A stretch of DNA of 64,000 nucleotides from Rhabdophis nuchalis (lineage: Eukaryota; Chordata; Lepidosauria; Squamata; Natricidae): the NCBI GenBank assembly GCA_039707465.1, contig CM077644.1:201769962-201833961 (forward strand). The letters run 5' to 3'. Below the pieces are notes generated by a model. The model was not told the DNA's origin. It saw nothing but the letters and a program-made list of their open reading frames with translations, and did not search any database. Positions within the stretch are counted from its first letter, which is position 1. Every line of letters begins with the position of its first letter. This document shows, piece by piece, positions 34,829 to 47,279 of this stretch. Both the position numbers and the translations under genes were made by a program.

Positions 34829-34956
34829 CAGGGATGTCAAACTCATGTCGTCATGGAGGCATCATGTGACGTATCAGGACTTTTTTTCTCTTGGCTAAAC
34901 CAGGTGTGGGTGTGGCCAGCAAATTTGGCTCGTGGGCCGGGAGTTTGATAGCCCTG
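34829..34956. mobile_element. hAT-like short transposon (CAGGGGTGTCAAACTC family), copy 2
   Basis: It runs from cagggatgtcaaactcatgt to gagtttgatagccctg with flanks gcctaaag (34821-34828) and gcctagag (34957-34964), 7 of 8 identical. The interior ggctcgtgggccgg matches copy 1 at 24723-24855. Slightly older by its mutated duplication. Confidence 0.85.
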
Positions 34957-35179
34957 GCCTAGAGGCTCGCTGAAAATGTGCCTTTTTAAAGAATTCTTGT
35001 CTTTGGTGTTATTTTGCCTTTCATACCACTGGTTGAAGGATTGGGGAGGAAATGGTGGTAACAAAGGACAGAAATAGATAGGTGAGCGATCTGCCCCAAT
35101 CTGATACGCAGCTCTTCAATCAGATTGGCCCACTGCAGACTTTTTAGTATGATTTTTTCATAATATGGAAATGCTAAAG

Positions 35180-35776
35180 CGGTGATAGGTAACCTTTTTG
35201 TCCTCACATGCCGAGAGCACATGCACACATTCCCATACCCATAATACAATGCACGTGTGAAACCCCCCCTGTGCACCCTTCCCTCTGCGCATGTGCATCC
35301 CCATGCTTTCCCACCCAGTGCATGACCCCCCACCTCATTCTGTGCCTAGCAGGCCTCCCTAAAGCCTTCTGGATCCAAAAACGTGGCACGGGGGGAGTGT
35401 GCTGCATCCCCCCACGCTCCCCACACCCTCCATGCATCCGTACGCTGTTACAAGTGTTGTCTGCCTTTATTCCTTTCTAGCATTCATTTCCATTGTTCAA
35501 TGATGCATTTACTGCCTCTCTGGGATTTACCTTTATCTGCTCCAGTGAGACACTTCCTGTTCCTGTTGGATGTATGTAGTTATATTCTCAATAGCTTATA
35601 TAGTGTTTTAACTGTATTTTGATTAAACACATGCTGCAGAGACCCAAAAATCATCCGGCTGGTGGGAGGCACACACGCATGCGTGGTGGAGCTCAGCTGG
35701 GGCGATGGCTTGCGTGCTAGCAGAGAGGCCTCTGCGTGCCACATGTGGCACCTGTGCCATAGGTTTGCCATCACAG
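35180..35776. mobile_element. hAT-like short transposon (GTGATGGCGAACCT family), copy 2, expanded
   Basis: The left end cggtgataggtaaccttttt and the right end ccataggtttgccatcac are an inverted repeat. The body has the typical gtgcatgcc/gcacgtg phrases. About 200 bp of unrelated AT-rich sequence (roughly 35445-35640) interrupts the family consensus and may be an insertion. No clear target duplication remains. Confidence 0.65.
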
Positions 35777-36365
35777 TGATAGATGTTATTCTTGCTTCCT
35801 TTCCATTTCTTCTTGCAATATAGATTTTATATTAAGTTTTAAATTTGATGAAGTGTTATTGTTGCTATTAATTCAATTTTGTTTGATTGTTTATTAAAAT
35901 ATACTACCTTAAAATGATCTCACATGGGAAATGAGGCAATATGACAAGCAAACAAACAAGTAAATAAATCAGCTTCACCCTTATGAGAAGATTAATGGCC
36001 ATATTTTAATCTCCTTGTCTTGTTAGTTGTAGCTTGAAGCTCACAAAATTGTGTTCTTTACTCATCCAATTTCAGAAGGGGCAAACAATGTTTGGGGTAC
36101 GGTTGTTTGTTGTGGGGATCATCACTCACTTTCACAGGAAGGTAACAGGAGGTTTTCCAGAGGTGAAATAATATTGAATCTTCAGAGAGGGGTACAGCTT
36201 TATTATTTATTTACACTTCATTCATAATCTGAACAATATGATGGGTATCTGCCTGTTAGAATTTTATCCAGCCTTTAGTTAAGTAAAAAAAAAGAGGAGG
36301 AACTATCTGTACTTTTGAACCTGGAATATATCCCAGATAAGATGTAAAAGTTCATTTTTTAAATA

Positions 36366-36592
36366 GCAATAGCACTTAGACTTATATACCGCTTTACAGT
36401 GCGTTACAGCCCTCTCTAAGTGGTTTATAGAGTCAGCATATTGCCCCTAACAATTTTGGGTGCTCATTTTAACCACTTCGGAAGGATTGAAGGCTGAGTT
36501 GAGCTTGGTGAGATTTGAACTGCCAAATTGCAGTCAGCCGATAATCAGCAGTACTGCACTCTAACCAATACACCACCTTGGGTCATGTTGAC
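36366..36592 (-). mobile_element. tRNA-derived SINE (family with TTTACAGAGTCAGCATATTG)
   Basis: Read on the minus strand, it starts at the tRNA-like head (ggtgtattggttagagtgca, then the B-box region ggcagttcaaatctcacc) and runs to acttagacttatataccgct on the plus text. Related copies are at 44610-44850 and 60795-61036, all with the same body phrase tctctaag/aatnnttta. All three lie in the same orientation. Confidence 0.75.
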
Positions 36593-36980
36593 TAACATTA
36601 ACATTTCTTTTTTGTAAAGGGAGACAGCAATGCTTATTGCCATTTACCGTTTTTCAAAGCTATTATTTCTCTGAAGAGGTTAACTGCTTCTATGCCCATT
36701 AGAAGAACATTTTGCTGCAGTTGAGATGAAAAGATTATGTGTCCTGCTATTTTACCATGCTTATTCCCTTATAATGTATTTATTAGCTGCATTTTCTGCC
36801 TTAAAAAGCCACCTCTTCAATCAATATTTGTTATACCACTTTTCTTGTTTCCTTCCTACCACCCCATCTGTGCCCTCTCTTTTCCTGTCATTTCCTTCAC
36901 CTAGATTCTCAGAGACTCTTCCCATCCTGCTTACAATCTTTTTAGATGGTTGCCTTCTGGCAGAAGATACAGAGCAATTG

Positions 36981-37422
36981 TATCTGCGGGATCGGATCCT
37001 GCCTCATACATCCTCACGGCCGATTCGCTCCCACAGAGAGGGACTTCTCCGGGTGCCGTCCACTAGACTTTGTCAGCGGGCGGCGCCCAGGGGAAGGGCT
37101 CTCTCTGTGGCGGGCCCAGCCCTCTGGAACGACCTTCCCCCCGACATTAGAAACGACCACGGACCTCCGCTCCTTCCGTCTAAAATTGAAAACACATCTT
37201 TTCTGTCTGGCCGGCCTGTCTATGGGGTTTTATTATATTTAATTATTGGGAATGTTATTTTAGCTTAGCTTAGTTTTAATGAGGAGTTTTAGCACAGGTA
37301 TAGGTTTAATTTGTTTTTAAATATGTTTGTATATTGGTTGTTTTTATTCTTCCTGTGCACCGCCCCGAGTCCCTATGGGGAGAGGGAGCGGTCTACAAAT
37401 TAAAATTATTATTATTATTATT
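36981..37422 (+). mobile_element. 5'-truncated L2-type LINE (subfamily A)
   Basis: The copy begins inside the ORF2 C-terminal region (tatctgcgggatcggatcct), keeps ggtgccgtccactagacttt and ctctggaacgaccttccccc, then the 3' UTR and stem ccgagtccctatggggagag, and ends in (ATT)n. The frame shifts within the last 30 codons. The upstream host sequence is read in frame with it only by chance. Confidence 0.87.
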
Positions 37423-37887
37423 AATTAAAACTAGGACCACACGTCCTCTGAATAGCTTTTATCCCAGAGCTATAATTACACTCAACAATGAACTAAAGGG
37501 TCACCATCAGTGAGCTATTGGACAGCACTACTTGGTCTGTTGTGTAGATGTTTGGTGGTTTAGAGGCGGGCATTTTTTGGTGGGTGGGGGTATGTTTGGG
37601 GATTGTCATGGGTGTTGGGCCTGGCCTCTGGGTGTTATGTGAATTTCGTTCACATAACAGTGTAAACTGTGTATATATGTACAATGACAAAGTAAAGTAA
37701 AGTATTTACACCCAATGCCAGTGCAAGATGAAAGGTCTGTGGAAATGAGTATATACATTATTCTAATACAAATTAGGTCACTATACATTTAAACCACACT
37801 CAGGCAGCTCTTTGCCCTGCTTCCCTCCCATCCCAGAACTGTCAAGAAATCAAGCTACCCTAAATCTTGCTGTCTCCATAGCTGCCA

Positions 37888-38722
37888 ATTCATTTATTTA
37901 TTTATTTATTTATTTATTTAAATTTATATCCCGCCCTTCTCCACAGAGGACCCAGGGCGGTGCACAGGAAATTTAAAAACATACAAAATACAATAAATAT
38001 AATTTAAAAACTATTAAATAAACCTATCCTGCGCTAAAACCAAATTTTAAAAACCCAATTTAAAACTATCTAAAAGTCCCCATGGCAGGTTAGGCTAGGC
38101 CGGCTTGTTGAAACAAATATGTCTTAAGACATTGGCGGAAGAGGCGGAGGTCGGTGATGGTACGTAATTCAGGGGGTAGGTCATTCCAGAGGGCTGGCCC
38201 CGCCACAGAGAAGGCTCTCCCCCTGGGTGTCGCCAGTCGGCATTGTCCAGCCGACGGCACCCTGAGGAGGCCCTCTCTGTGGGAGCGTATCGGTCTAAGG
38301 GATGTATGGGGCAGGAGGTGGTCTCGCATATAACTAGGCCCCGAGCCATGGAGCGCTTTAAAGATGGTTGTCAAAACGTTGAAGCGCACTCGAAAGGCCA
38401 CAGGAAGCCAATGCAGCTCGCGCAGGATCGGTGTTATGTGGGAGCACCTAGTGGCTCCCATAATCACCCGCGCGGCTGCGTTTTGGACTAGCTGTAGCTT
38501 TCAAGGGAAGCCCCATGTAGAGAGCATTACAATAGTCGAGTCAGGACGTCACGAGAGCTTGAGTGACTGTGCAAAGGGCAGCCCGGTCCAGTAAGGGGCG
38601 CAATTGGCGCATCAGGCATACCTGATGAAACGCCCCCCTGGCCACGGCTGCCACATGGTCCTCCATGGACAGCCGGGAATCCAGGAGGACACCCAAATTG
38701 CGCGCCCTCTCCACGGGGGCCA
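37888..38722 (-). mobile_element. 5'-truncated L2-type LINE (subfamily B)
   Basis: On the minus strand, the frame at 38090-38467 gives HITPILRELHWLPVAFRVRF, LWNDLPPELR and LKTYLFQQAGLA, the subfamily B version of the ORF2 end. It is followed by a 3' UTR and ends in a (TTTA)n tail (37888-37922). Upstream sequence to about 38722 still codes the segment before it, with frameshifts. Subfamily B differs from A by LPPEL for LPPDI and FQQAGLA for FCLAGLG. Confidence 0.87.
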
Positions 38723-40690
38723 GTGTTTAAAGTGAAGATGGATGAAATTCTATCTGTGAAACAGAATGTCATAGGATTGGTTGTCTGCTTAAGAGCTGTG
38801 ATCTGGAGGAGTTCTTTAGTTTCTTCCTTTGGAGAACGCATCCACAATAATTTCCTGAGGATCCTCAAGATCTACCAGAAAATCCACCAAGTATGTGTAC
38901 AGCAAACTTTCTGTTTACATTGCCTGAAGTAAAAGTTATGGAATTTAATTGCCCCTCACTTAAGAAGCGTGGACTTTAAACAGATTCCTACCACAACCCC
39001 CTAGCATAGCATTACAGTGAAACTAGTAGATAACTGATTTTCGGGGATGCATCCATTCATTATTTCTGATGAATGCATCCATAAGTATCTGCAGCTAGCC
39101 AAAATGATGAAACATAATATCGTGATGTAGCATCCATCCTTTTTATCACAATGTTGCATGCAAGAACTTTGTGGGAAAATTACTGTGGATAATTTCCAAT
39201 TTATTTTGCACTGAGGACACTCCCACCCAGCTGGATCAGAGAATGCACTTACTCTAACAAAATAATATATGGCTTGAGGTGTATTCATTAAAAATAATCA
39301 AAGATCAAACACAGCTAACTGGTAAAAACAGGTTAAAAGGCAGGCAAAAACAGAGAAGAACATGAACATCAGGCAAGAATTAAAAAAAGAACTCAGTAAT
39401 CATTTATCTAAGTTTCTATATGACTTTCAAAAGGCAGAAACTTTCCAGAGTCACCTGAAACAATATGGCGGTTAATTAACATGGTTATTCTAGCCTCAGC
39501 CCCTTTAAGAATAGATGGAAAGTGTAGCCAATGTGATCCCTCTTTTATTCTGTGCCACAAAAATATAATTGGTAAACGAGGACAAGATATCCAACATGCA
39601 TGAAGAATGCTTGTGTTATGATATCACAGCATATGTGTTGCCCCTTACCTCCTCAGTGCCCATAGTCACCTATGAAAATGTGGCATGTCCATGCAATTTT
39701 TTCAACAATGTGGCATAAATAGTTCACCCCCACATCTGTCTGGCCCACTCTCTACAAATTACAAGTCTAACCAACAATCTGGTATTCCTTGGTGGCCAGG
39801 AATATCCCAATATCAAATAACCCAAACCTTGCTTAGCTTCCACTTTCACATACCTTTAGCCAGTTGCTCATTTCTAAGACTCACACAATCAGAACCAAAC
39901 AGGCCTAATCTAGATTGGGCTATTATCTAAACAAAAAAAAATTAAAGCACTTCTGGGCAAAAAATGTGGAGAGCAGCTGTACGTGTGCAAGAAAAAAAAG
40001 GTGCAAGAATTTGAAGTGATTTCATTTTAAACAAAGCTTGCATTTATCACACCGTAATCCTTAGAATGCTTTCATAATAACTTTTACCTGATTTTAAATA
40101 ATATATCAGATATCAGAAACTCCTATATCTTGCCTATTTATGTTTCCAGTATGGTTTGCTGCCCACTAGTGGTCTTCTGGAGGTCAACAGCGCAGAAGTA
40201 CTAGTTTTGAAATCAGATAAAATTTCCATCCCTTTTGCCTGGGAATTCTATTATTCCTTTTCATCTATTCTCATTCCTCCATATTTGAAGCTATGGCATT
40301 TTATATAATATCCTTATTCAGTCACATCCCTCCCTTCACTGTATGTTTCATTGTCCTTGGCATTAATTTGCATTTTATTACAAAATTATACTCAAAATCT
40401 TGCCCCGTTTTTTTGCTCCCAAAAGTAAATACAAATATTATGCAGGTTCATTGTGCAATTATTGGAGAATATTCTAAACTGGTGTGCTAGCAGAAATATT
40501 TGGAATGCGAACCTTACTCCCTCCCTATTTTTTAAAGTATAATTCTTTCTGTCCCTCAAATCATTTTCTTGCTGTTATGTGTTCCACTAGCCATTTGTCT
40601 TCATTTTCTTCTCTCTGAGCACTTTTTCATAAAGCCTATCCTCTTTAGCAAGTCTAGCAAATAATTAATAAACAATTTGACACCGTACAA
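38723..40690. other. Interval without recognised feature
   Basis: A 69-codon frame (38723-38932) and an antisense frame at 39001-39288 were examined; neither resembles a known family, and no start or splice context supports them. Confidence 0.45.
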
Positions 40691-40692
40691 TT

Positions 40693-40865
40693 GTAGGAGG
40701 TTAGCACACACACCTCTCCTAGAAGAATGAAATATTCTAGGAAATATTAAAAAGGAAGAATATTATAATTCTCTGGATGAGCAACGGAGAAACATGTTTT
40801 TGTCTTTTTAATATTTCCTAGAATATTTCATTCTTCTAGGAGATGGCTGGGTGCTAATTTCCTAC
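40693..40865. mobile_element. Foldback element with perfect 39-bp hairpin arms
   Basis: The arm at 40716-40754 is the exact reverse complement of 40804-40842 (39 bp, no mismatch), with outer extensions gtaggaggttagcac and gtgctaatttcctac. The loop of about 49 bp includes ctctggatgagcaacggaga. The arm sequence recurs, without the hairpin partner, at about 59096-59147 in the LTR-like sequence, so this may be a folded derivative of that family's end. Confidence 0.65.
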
Positions 40866-40867
40866 AT

Positions 40868-41637
40868 AACAAAGAAAAATACCAGAAAACATCTTCCTTG
40901 TGGAATTTGCTAGGAGTTGAATGGATCAAGAATAGAAAAAGGAAGTGAAATCTTCATCTGAGAAGAGAGAAGCCAAAACTTGTTAAATAAAAGTGAAATG
41001 ATTGTTTGCTATGACCTCTGGTGGTTCATTTTTGTGGTTTAAATTACTTATCAACAATTCAAAGATGAGCAACGCAATTCTGATGTATTTTGTGGAACTT
41101 CTAAATAGGTAGCTCTCATAGTTCAATTGGGAAATGGGTATTAGGCCACACCAACAGACTCATCCCAAACCCACTGACTCCAGATTATTGCATAACTACC
41201 CCTAGCCTTTAAGTTAGAGATGGTGGGGGACATATTGGGTGGAAGCAGGAGGAGCAGAGCAGGGCAGGGCAGGGCAGAGCAGAAAGATATCCTATGAGAA
41301 AATGAGACACAATTTAGAGATCTAACTCAAGAGGACAATAATGTTGGAAGAGTTGGAGAGGAGAAAAGCAGAACGAAGATCATATCACTGCTGCAACAAC
41401 AAGGAAGTAGTTACAGGGCAGTTGTTTCGTTCATTTAGTAGTTTAAACTGTACTGGATATATCTATGGTAAATAATTAGATACTACACAAGAACCCAAAG
41501 TTAAAGGTGGCAGTTCTTTTTCTTACTCACTACCCCAGGAGGGACATATACCATCCCTTAGTGTTCCTTATTTTGGTGAGGCGAGATGAAAACCAGTTTT
41601 ATAGGAGCTGGAAGAGATTACCGTATGTTTGGAAAAT
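40868..41637. other. Interval without recognised feature
   Basis: A short (GGGCA)n run lies at about 41260-41280. Otherwise no repeat or gene was recognised. Confidence 0.5.
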
Positions 41638-41645
41638 CACTAGGC

Positions 41646-41985
41646 CCGTGATGGCGAACCTATTGCATGGGTGCCACAGATGGCAGGCGTAACCATTTCT
41701 TAGGACAGAGGCATTGCCCTGTAAGCTCCAGCACACATGTGTGTGCTGGCCAGCTGATTTAGGCCTTCTTTTGAGGCCATTTTTTGCCCTCTGGAGGTAG
41801 GGGTAGAGGCTGTTTTCACCCTCCCCAGGCTCCTAGAAAGCCTCTGCAGCCTGGGGAGGACGAAAAAAGTTCACCAAAAGCAGGGGGTTGCGCACACAGC
41901 ATTATGGATGTGGCACGCCCATGCACAACCCCCCTGCACTCCCTCCACTTTTGGCATGCGAGCCAAAAAAGATTAGCCATCACTG
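41646..41985. mobile_element. hAT-like short transposon (GTGATGGCGAACCT family), copy 3
   Basis: The ends ccgtgatggcgaacctat and gattagccatcactg are inverted repeats, and the 8-bp duplication cactaggc is perfect (41638-41645 and 41986-41993). The interior carries gccattttttgccctctgga. It is the cleanest copy of the four in this window and fixes the family limits. Confidence 0.9.
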
Positions 41986-41993
41986 CACTAGGC

Positions 41994-43447
41994 AATCACT
42001 TTTGAACTCAGGACCAATTCTAGTATTAGAACTGGCATTACCTTAATATAAGGCTCCTTCAACTTGTCATCTAGTCTAGCCCCCATTAATTCCAAGCCAG
42101 TAAGGCAATCCTGTAAAGGTAAGTCTAGGAATTGTGTGTGTGTGTGTGTGTGTGTGTGCTTTTATTCTTCCTGAGTAGTTATTTAAGGGTAAAATATTTA
42201 TTTCCAGAAATAGGAATATCAAAGAGCTGGTGTTGTGTAATTCCTTATTTGGTGAAGTATCTGGACAGTTCCAGCACATTTTATTACAGCTAATCCTGTC
42301 AGACCAGTATGAATCAGTTTCCTTGAATACGGCAACTTTTTATTGCAGAGGGTTTTTTAAAAAAAAAATCAACATGCCTCCATCACTTTAATGATCTTGT
42401 TGCAATTTTATGGTTGTATTACATTTTACTTCAAACACAATCTGTGCATTTATTTTTATTAACTTGCAGAATTCTGGTTTCTAAAAAACAATGATTGAGT
42501 CCAGAATATCTGCTGGAGTTGTGACTTTTATGACCCAATCCAATATACTGTAATTATGCCTACAGGTCAGACAGGTTACACTGACACAGACCTTTACAGT
42601 AGTAACACTGGAAAACTTCGTTCCTCTTTTCTAAGGAAGTTGTCACTGAGCTAAAGACACAGTGTTGCTGTCACTAAATGACTAATTAAAATACAAATCA
42701 CTCAACCATCTTGAACTTTAGTGATAGTTCCTCTAATTTTTGAACAGTGTTGTGCATACTTTATTATTGGTCAAGCAAGGTTGTTGAATAATTCAAATAG
42801 CTTTTAGGGGTTGTTTTTCACACAGCATGTGTTGAAAAGCAACTGGAAACTAACTCATGCAAAATTTCTAGAATGACTCAATAGGAGATACAAAACCCCA
42901 GATGATCACTAAAAACTAATTCTTATACTTTGTGTCATCTGTGTCACTTGTCATTGTGTCATTTGTGGTTATTTGGATGATGAAGCCCAAATCTGGTAGC
43001 CTCGTTCACAAACCCTAGTTGCTAGAAAATATTCCATGTATTTTATTTAATTTGTTGTTTTGTTTCCAAATTTTAATCAAGGTGTTGTTTTAGCTATATA
43101 TATATAATCTCCACTATTTCTAATCAAGATGCCTAATAGCAAAAGACTGTGAGAACAAATTACAAAACATTTTGAAGGCATTCAGTTGTATATTGCTGCT
43201 CAAAAATGTCAGAAACGAAGTACCTTAAGATTATATTAAACACTGTGAGGCACAATGTGACAAGTTTCATCCTTATTGGAATTCCTCAGATGTTATTCAA
43301 TGGCATTCAACTTCAAATCCTCTACTGAAAACTGAAGTTTATACCTCAGAGGACCAAATACAGAATGAGAGCTTTAATGTTTATCCAGGTCTGAAGTTTG
43401 TCCCATGAAGGGATATCTAGATGTCTAGATATCACAATGGTATATAG
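41994..43447. other. Interval without recognised gene; (TG)n at 42132-42159
   Basis: A TG microsatellite of about 14 units is the only structured feature in about 1.45 kb of AT-rich DNA. Confidence 0.5.
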
Positions 43448-43712
43448 AATATGAAACTAAAAATACTTTGGCCACCAAATGAGAAGAGAGGACTTGTTGG
43501 AAAAGGTCCTGATGTTGGGAAAAATTGAAGGCAAAAGGAGAAGGAGACAGCAGAGGGTGAGCTGGCTAGACAGTATCATTAAGACAATAGGCACGGATTC
43601 GGGTGAACTTTGGGAGACAGTTGAGGACAGGAGGACTGGCATGCTGTTGTCCATGTAGTCATGAAGAGTCAGACATGACTTAGTGACTGAACAACAACAA
43701 CAACAACAAATA
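43448..43712 (+). mobile_element. BovB (RTE-type) LINE 3' end
   Basis: The segment tttggccaccaaatgagaag, then ggaaaaggtcctgatgttgg, and finally catgaagagtcagacatgac followed by a (CAA)n tail match the known 3' end of BovB/RTE LINEs in order and spacing. Only the last part of ORF2 and the short 3' UTR are present, with no long open frame. BovB is the element well known for its presence in both squamates and ruminants. Call based on recognition, not alignment. Confidence 0.82.
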
Positions 43713-44609
43713 TATAATCTACTTTCCTTTAATCTACCACAACAAAGAGATAGGGATGTTATATTATATCATGCCCCTATATATGGCTTTTAATGATAGC
43801 TACCCATGTCTACCTTGATTCCATGTACTCCTCCCTACCTGCCATGCTCAAAAGCTGAGATCTTAGTCCATATTTGTTGGTCGTGTGAGTACAATTGGCA
43901 GCTTCTAAATGAACATTCTTTTGTAAGTGTTTTTCTCCTATTGTTCCACCAGAGATCCATTAAACTAGTATGCATTTTAGTCATTTGGTTTGAATGATGG
44001 TTCAAGGAGATACAGCATTTGGCTGAATGTTTGCCTGCCTTCTTTTTAATACATTCACTTTTGGGAGTTGTGCAACAAAATACTATTTACAATTTGAATA
44101 TTTTAACTGCCTTGGGAATTTACAGCTTAAATTTTCCCAAGGAATAATTCAATAAAAATGTGTTCCAATGTTGTTGTTGTTTTTAATGTAAAGGCATAAC
44201 TCAGAATGTGAGTCCCCATCCACAGTGTGAAATAGTATATCCCAAATACAGGTTTACTTCCCCAGCAGGAACTAGGCAGCAGCGAACATGATGATGCCAG
44301 TGGACTGTTGTCATAGTTACTAGCTGAGTCACTTCTGAAAAGTGAAAAGGTGATCTATAGCTGGACTAACCTTCTGTGACATTCTTAATGTTTTAATTCA
44401 TAATGGTAGATTTTTGTGGCTTTTGCTGAAAAGGAGTAGAATGGTAAGTTATTCAATCATGCTACAAATTTGTCAGATTCTATGTCTTCCAGTTTTGAAT
44501 TATAGCAAGAAAATTAGTCTTAAATAGCTTAGGGATTTTGCTCTTTATACCTGTTTTGTTGTCATATTCATCCCAAATATTGAAAGTTAGCAAGAAACAG
44601 TGCAACAAT
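43713..44609. other. Interval without firm feature
   Basis: A stretch at 43806-43997 encodes VHICWSCEYNW, which hints at a cysteine/histidine pattern of an L1 ORF2 C-terminus, but it is too weak to call. Confidence 0.35.
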
Positions 44610-44850
44610 AGCAACAGCACTTTGACATATATAGCTTCACAGTGCTTTACAGTCCTCTCTAAATAGTTTACAGAGTCAACATATTGCCCCCAACAATTTG
44701 GGTGCCCCTTTTTAGTGACCTTGGAAGGATGGAAGGCTGAGTCAACCTTGACCCTGGTGAGATTTGAACTGCCCAATTGCAGGCAGTCAACAGTCAGCAG
44801 AAGTAGCCTGCAGTACTGCATTCTAACCACTGAGCCACCATGGCTCTAAC
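44610..44850 (-). mobile_element. tRNA-derived SINE (TTTACAGAGTCARCATATTG family)
   Basis: The minus strand begins at ggtggctcagtggttagaat, an excellent A-box-like head, with a B-box region at gcagttcaaatctcacc. The body includes gttgactctgtaaactattt. This is the best tRNA-like head of the three family copies in the window. Confidence 0.8.
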
Positions 44851-45340
44851 AATGCTTTTAAAGTAAAGGTTTGCAAAGTGTGAGATCTGCAGCCTAGATG
44901 CAACCTACTTTGAATTTTCACTCAATGACATACTAGCCTGCTGCATGTCAAGCAAACCAGAAATGTTACAACAAACGATTCAACCAAGAAATGTAGGAGA
45001 AATGAAAAAGGACAATAAGAAGAATAGACCTACCATGTTTTTATCCTGCAAGGAACTCAATATGGTAACTATGACGGTAATCTTGCCATTCTGTGCAATA
45101 AATTAAGATGAAACAGAACTAGCTAGGCTCAGATTAACCCACTAAACTTTTGGATTAAATATTGTTTAGGCATAAAGCTTACTTACAGGCACAAACAGGA
45201 TAGAGAAGGATTGGTCAACAGATTTCTAGAAAACTAAGATTATAGAATTTCCTGCAAAGAGGAAAAACTCTATTGCTCTGACAGTTCCAGCTCAGATTGT
45301 TTGCTACATACACACACACTAAAAACATCAACAATCACAG

Positions 45341-45604
45341 TAGTGGTGGGTTCCTACTAGTTCGGATCAGTTCGGCCAAACCAGTAGTGGTTTGGCAGCC
45401 TGGATCGCTGCAGCGACTCAGGCCTGCCACGCCCCAAACTGGTTTTCTGGGTGGCACCATCGGTGCTGACAACTTGTTTTTTGCTTCTGCGCATGTGCAC
45501 AATGCTTTTTATTGTACTGTGCATGCGTGCACAGTACGCATCAAGAACACACGCGAAGCACTCACGAACAAACCAGCAGTAATGACTGCTGGAACCCATC
45601 CCTG
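45341..45604. mobile_element. hAT-like short transposon (GTGGTGGGTTCC family)
   Basis: It runs from tagtggtgggttcctactag to ggaacccatccctg with the perfect 8-bp duplication aatcacag (45333-45340 and 45605-45612). The interior contains ttctgcgcatgtgcac and gtgcatgcgtgcac, palindromic CpG-bearing blocks, plus cggccaaaccag. No coding capacity. Confidence 0.9.
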
Positions 45605-45924
45605 AATCACAGAATCCCCTTGTTGATTCTTTTTCTGTTTTTAGTGAAGCAAGCTCAGCATAGACAAGATTCCACGACTCTTCATAGAGAGGAGGATTTG
45701 AATATTTATTACTTATTGGCAACCAGTTCATCCTGAAATACAAGCAATGCCGTTACCCTTCTTGAATTCATGAAACAGGCCATCCATACTAAGGGCTATA
45801 TATTCCTATAAATCTTTAGGTCTCTAATGTTGAATTACAAGGTAAATATTGGAAGATTGTGCAATGAGGAGAGAGAAGGGACCTCTCTACAGTTTAAAGG
45901 CTAAATGACATTGTAAATTAGTTA

Positions 45925-47279
45925 TATACAATACAATACAATACAATAGCAGAGTTGGAAGGGACCTTGTAGGTCTTCTAGTCCAACGCCCTGTGTGGGC
46001 AGGAACCTTATACCATTTCAGACAAATGGCTATCTAACATCTTTTTAAAGGCTTCCAGGGTTGGGGCATTCACAACTTCTGGAGGCAAACTGTTCCAGAG
46101 GTTAATTGTTCTAACTGTCAGGAAATTTCTCCTTAGTTCTAAGTTGCTTCTCTCCTTGATTAGTTTCCACCCATTGCTTCTTGTCCTACCCCCAGGTGCC
46201 TTGGAGAATAGTTTGGCTCCCTCTTCTTTGTGGCACCCTCTGAGATATCGGAACACTGCTATCATGTCTCCCCTGGTCCTTCTCTTCATCAAACTAGACA
46301 TACCCAGCTCCTGCAGCCGTTCTTCATATGTTTTAGTCTCCAGTTCCCTAATCATCTTGGTTGCTCTTCTCTGCACTCTTTCCAGAGTCTCCACGTCTTT
46401 TCTACATCGTGGCGACCAAAACTGTATGCAGTATTCCAAGTGTGGCCTTACCAAGGCACTATACAGTGGCATTAACACTTCACGTGATCTAGATTCTATC
46501 CCTCTGTTTATGCAGCCTAGAACTGTGTTGGCTTTTTTGGCAGCTGCTGCACACTGCTGGCTCATATTCAAATGGTTGTCCACTAGGATTCCTAGATCCC
46601 TCTCACAGTTGCTACTATTGAGCAAGGTACCACCTATACTGTACTTGTGCAATTTGTTTTTCTTGCCTATATGTAGGACCTTACTTTTTTCACAATTGAA
46701 TTTCATTTTATTACATAGTGCCCAATGTTCAAGTTTGTCTAGATCCTTCTGTATCTTAAGCCTATCTTCTGGAGTGTTGGCTATTCCTGCCAGCTTGGTG
46801 TCGTCTGCAAATTTGATGAGTTCCCCATTTATCCCCTCATCCAAATCGTTGATGAAGATGTTAAAGAGTACCGGGCCTAAAACAGAGCCTTGGGGGACTC
46901 CACTGCATACTTCCTTCCATGTAGATGCAGTTCCATTGAGGACTACACGTTGAGTGCGGTTGGTCAGCCAGTTGCGAATCCATTTGCTGGTGGTGCTGTC
47001 TAACCCACAATTTTCTACTTTATCTAATAGTAGGTTATGGTCTACTTTATCAAATGCCTTACTGAAGTCCAGGTAAATTATATCAACAGCATTCCTCTGG
47101 TCCACTGATTTTGTCACTTTATCAAAGAATGCAATTAGATTCGTCTGGCATGATCTGTTTTTGACAAACCCATGTTGGCTTTTGGCTATTACTTTGTTTG
47201 CTTCTAGGTGTTCACTTATTTGTTGTTTAATTATCTTTTCCAGAATCTTTCCTGGTATTGAGGTCAGGCTGATGGGTCA
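45925..47279 (-). mobile_element. CR1 LINE, 5'-truncated, long RT frame
   Basis: The element runs on the minus strand from about 47279 (cctgacctcaataccaggaa) through ORF2 and a 3' UTR with gttggactagaagacctaca and ttggaagg on the plus text, to a tail of ATACA repeats (about 45928-45950). This 3' end pattern is that of the CR1 clade. A nearly identical copy is at 54406-55865. Confidence 0.92.
46008..47117 (-). pseudogene. CR1 ORF2 reverse transcriptase, C-terminal fragment
   Basis: The 369-codon frame has motif A IIYLDFSKAFDKVDH (catalytic aspartate about 17), GVPQGSVLGP (about 73-82), the catalytic FADD (about 103-106) and the CR1-specific end RTINLWNSLPPEVV. The fingers and endonuclease lie further upstream and are cut off by the truncation. 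The nominal first codon is GTG inside the protein and is not a real start. By eye, 13 of 369 residues differ from the copy at 54482-55804. The antisense frame of 269 codons on the plus strand is a shadow. Confidence 0.9.

Noticed and set aside
38723..38932. 69-codon frame after an L2 copy
   Set aside because: No family resemblance, no splice support.
43806..43997. L1 ORF2 C-terminal fragment
   Set aside because: Only a short cysteine/histidine/tryptophan pattern; no other L1 landmark nearby.
46144..46953. 269-codon frame on the plus strand (also 54618-55427)
   Set aside because: Antisense shadow of the CR1 reverse transcriptase; it appears in both copies because the RT does.
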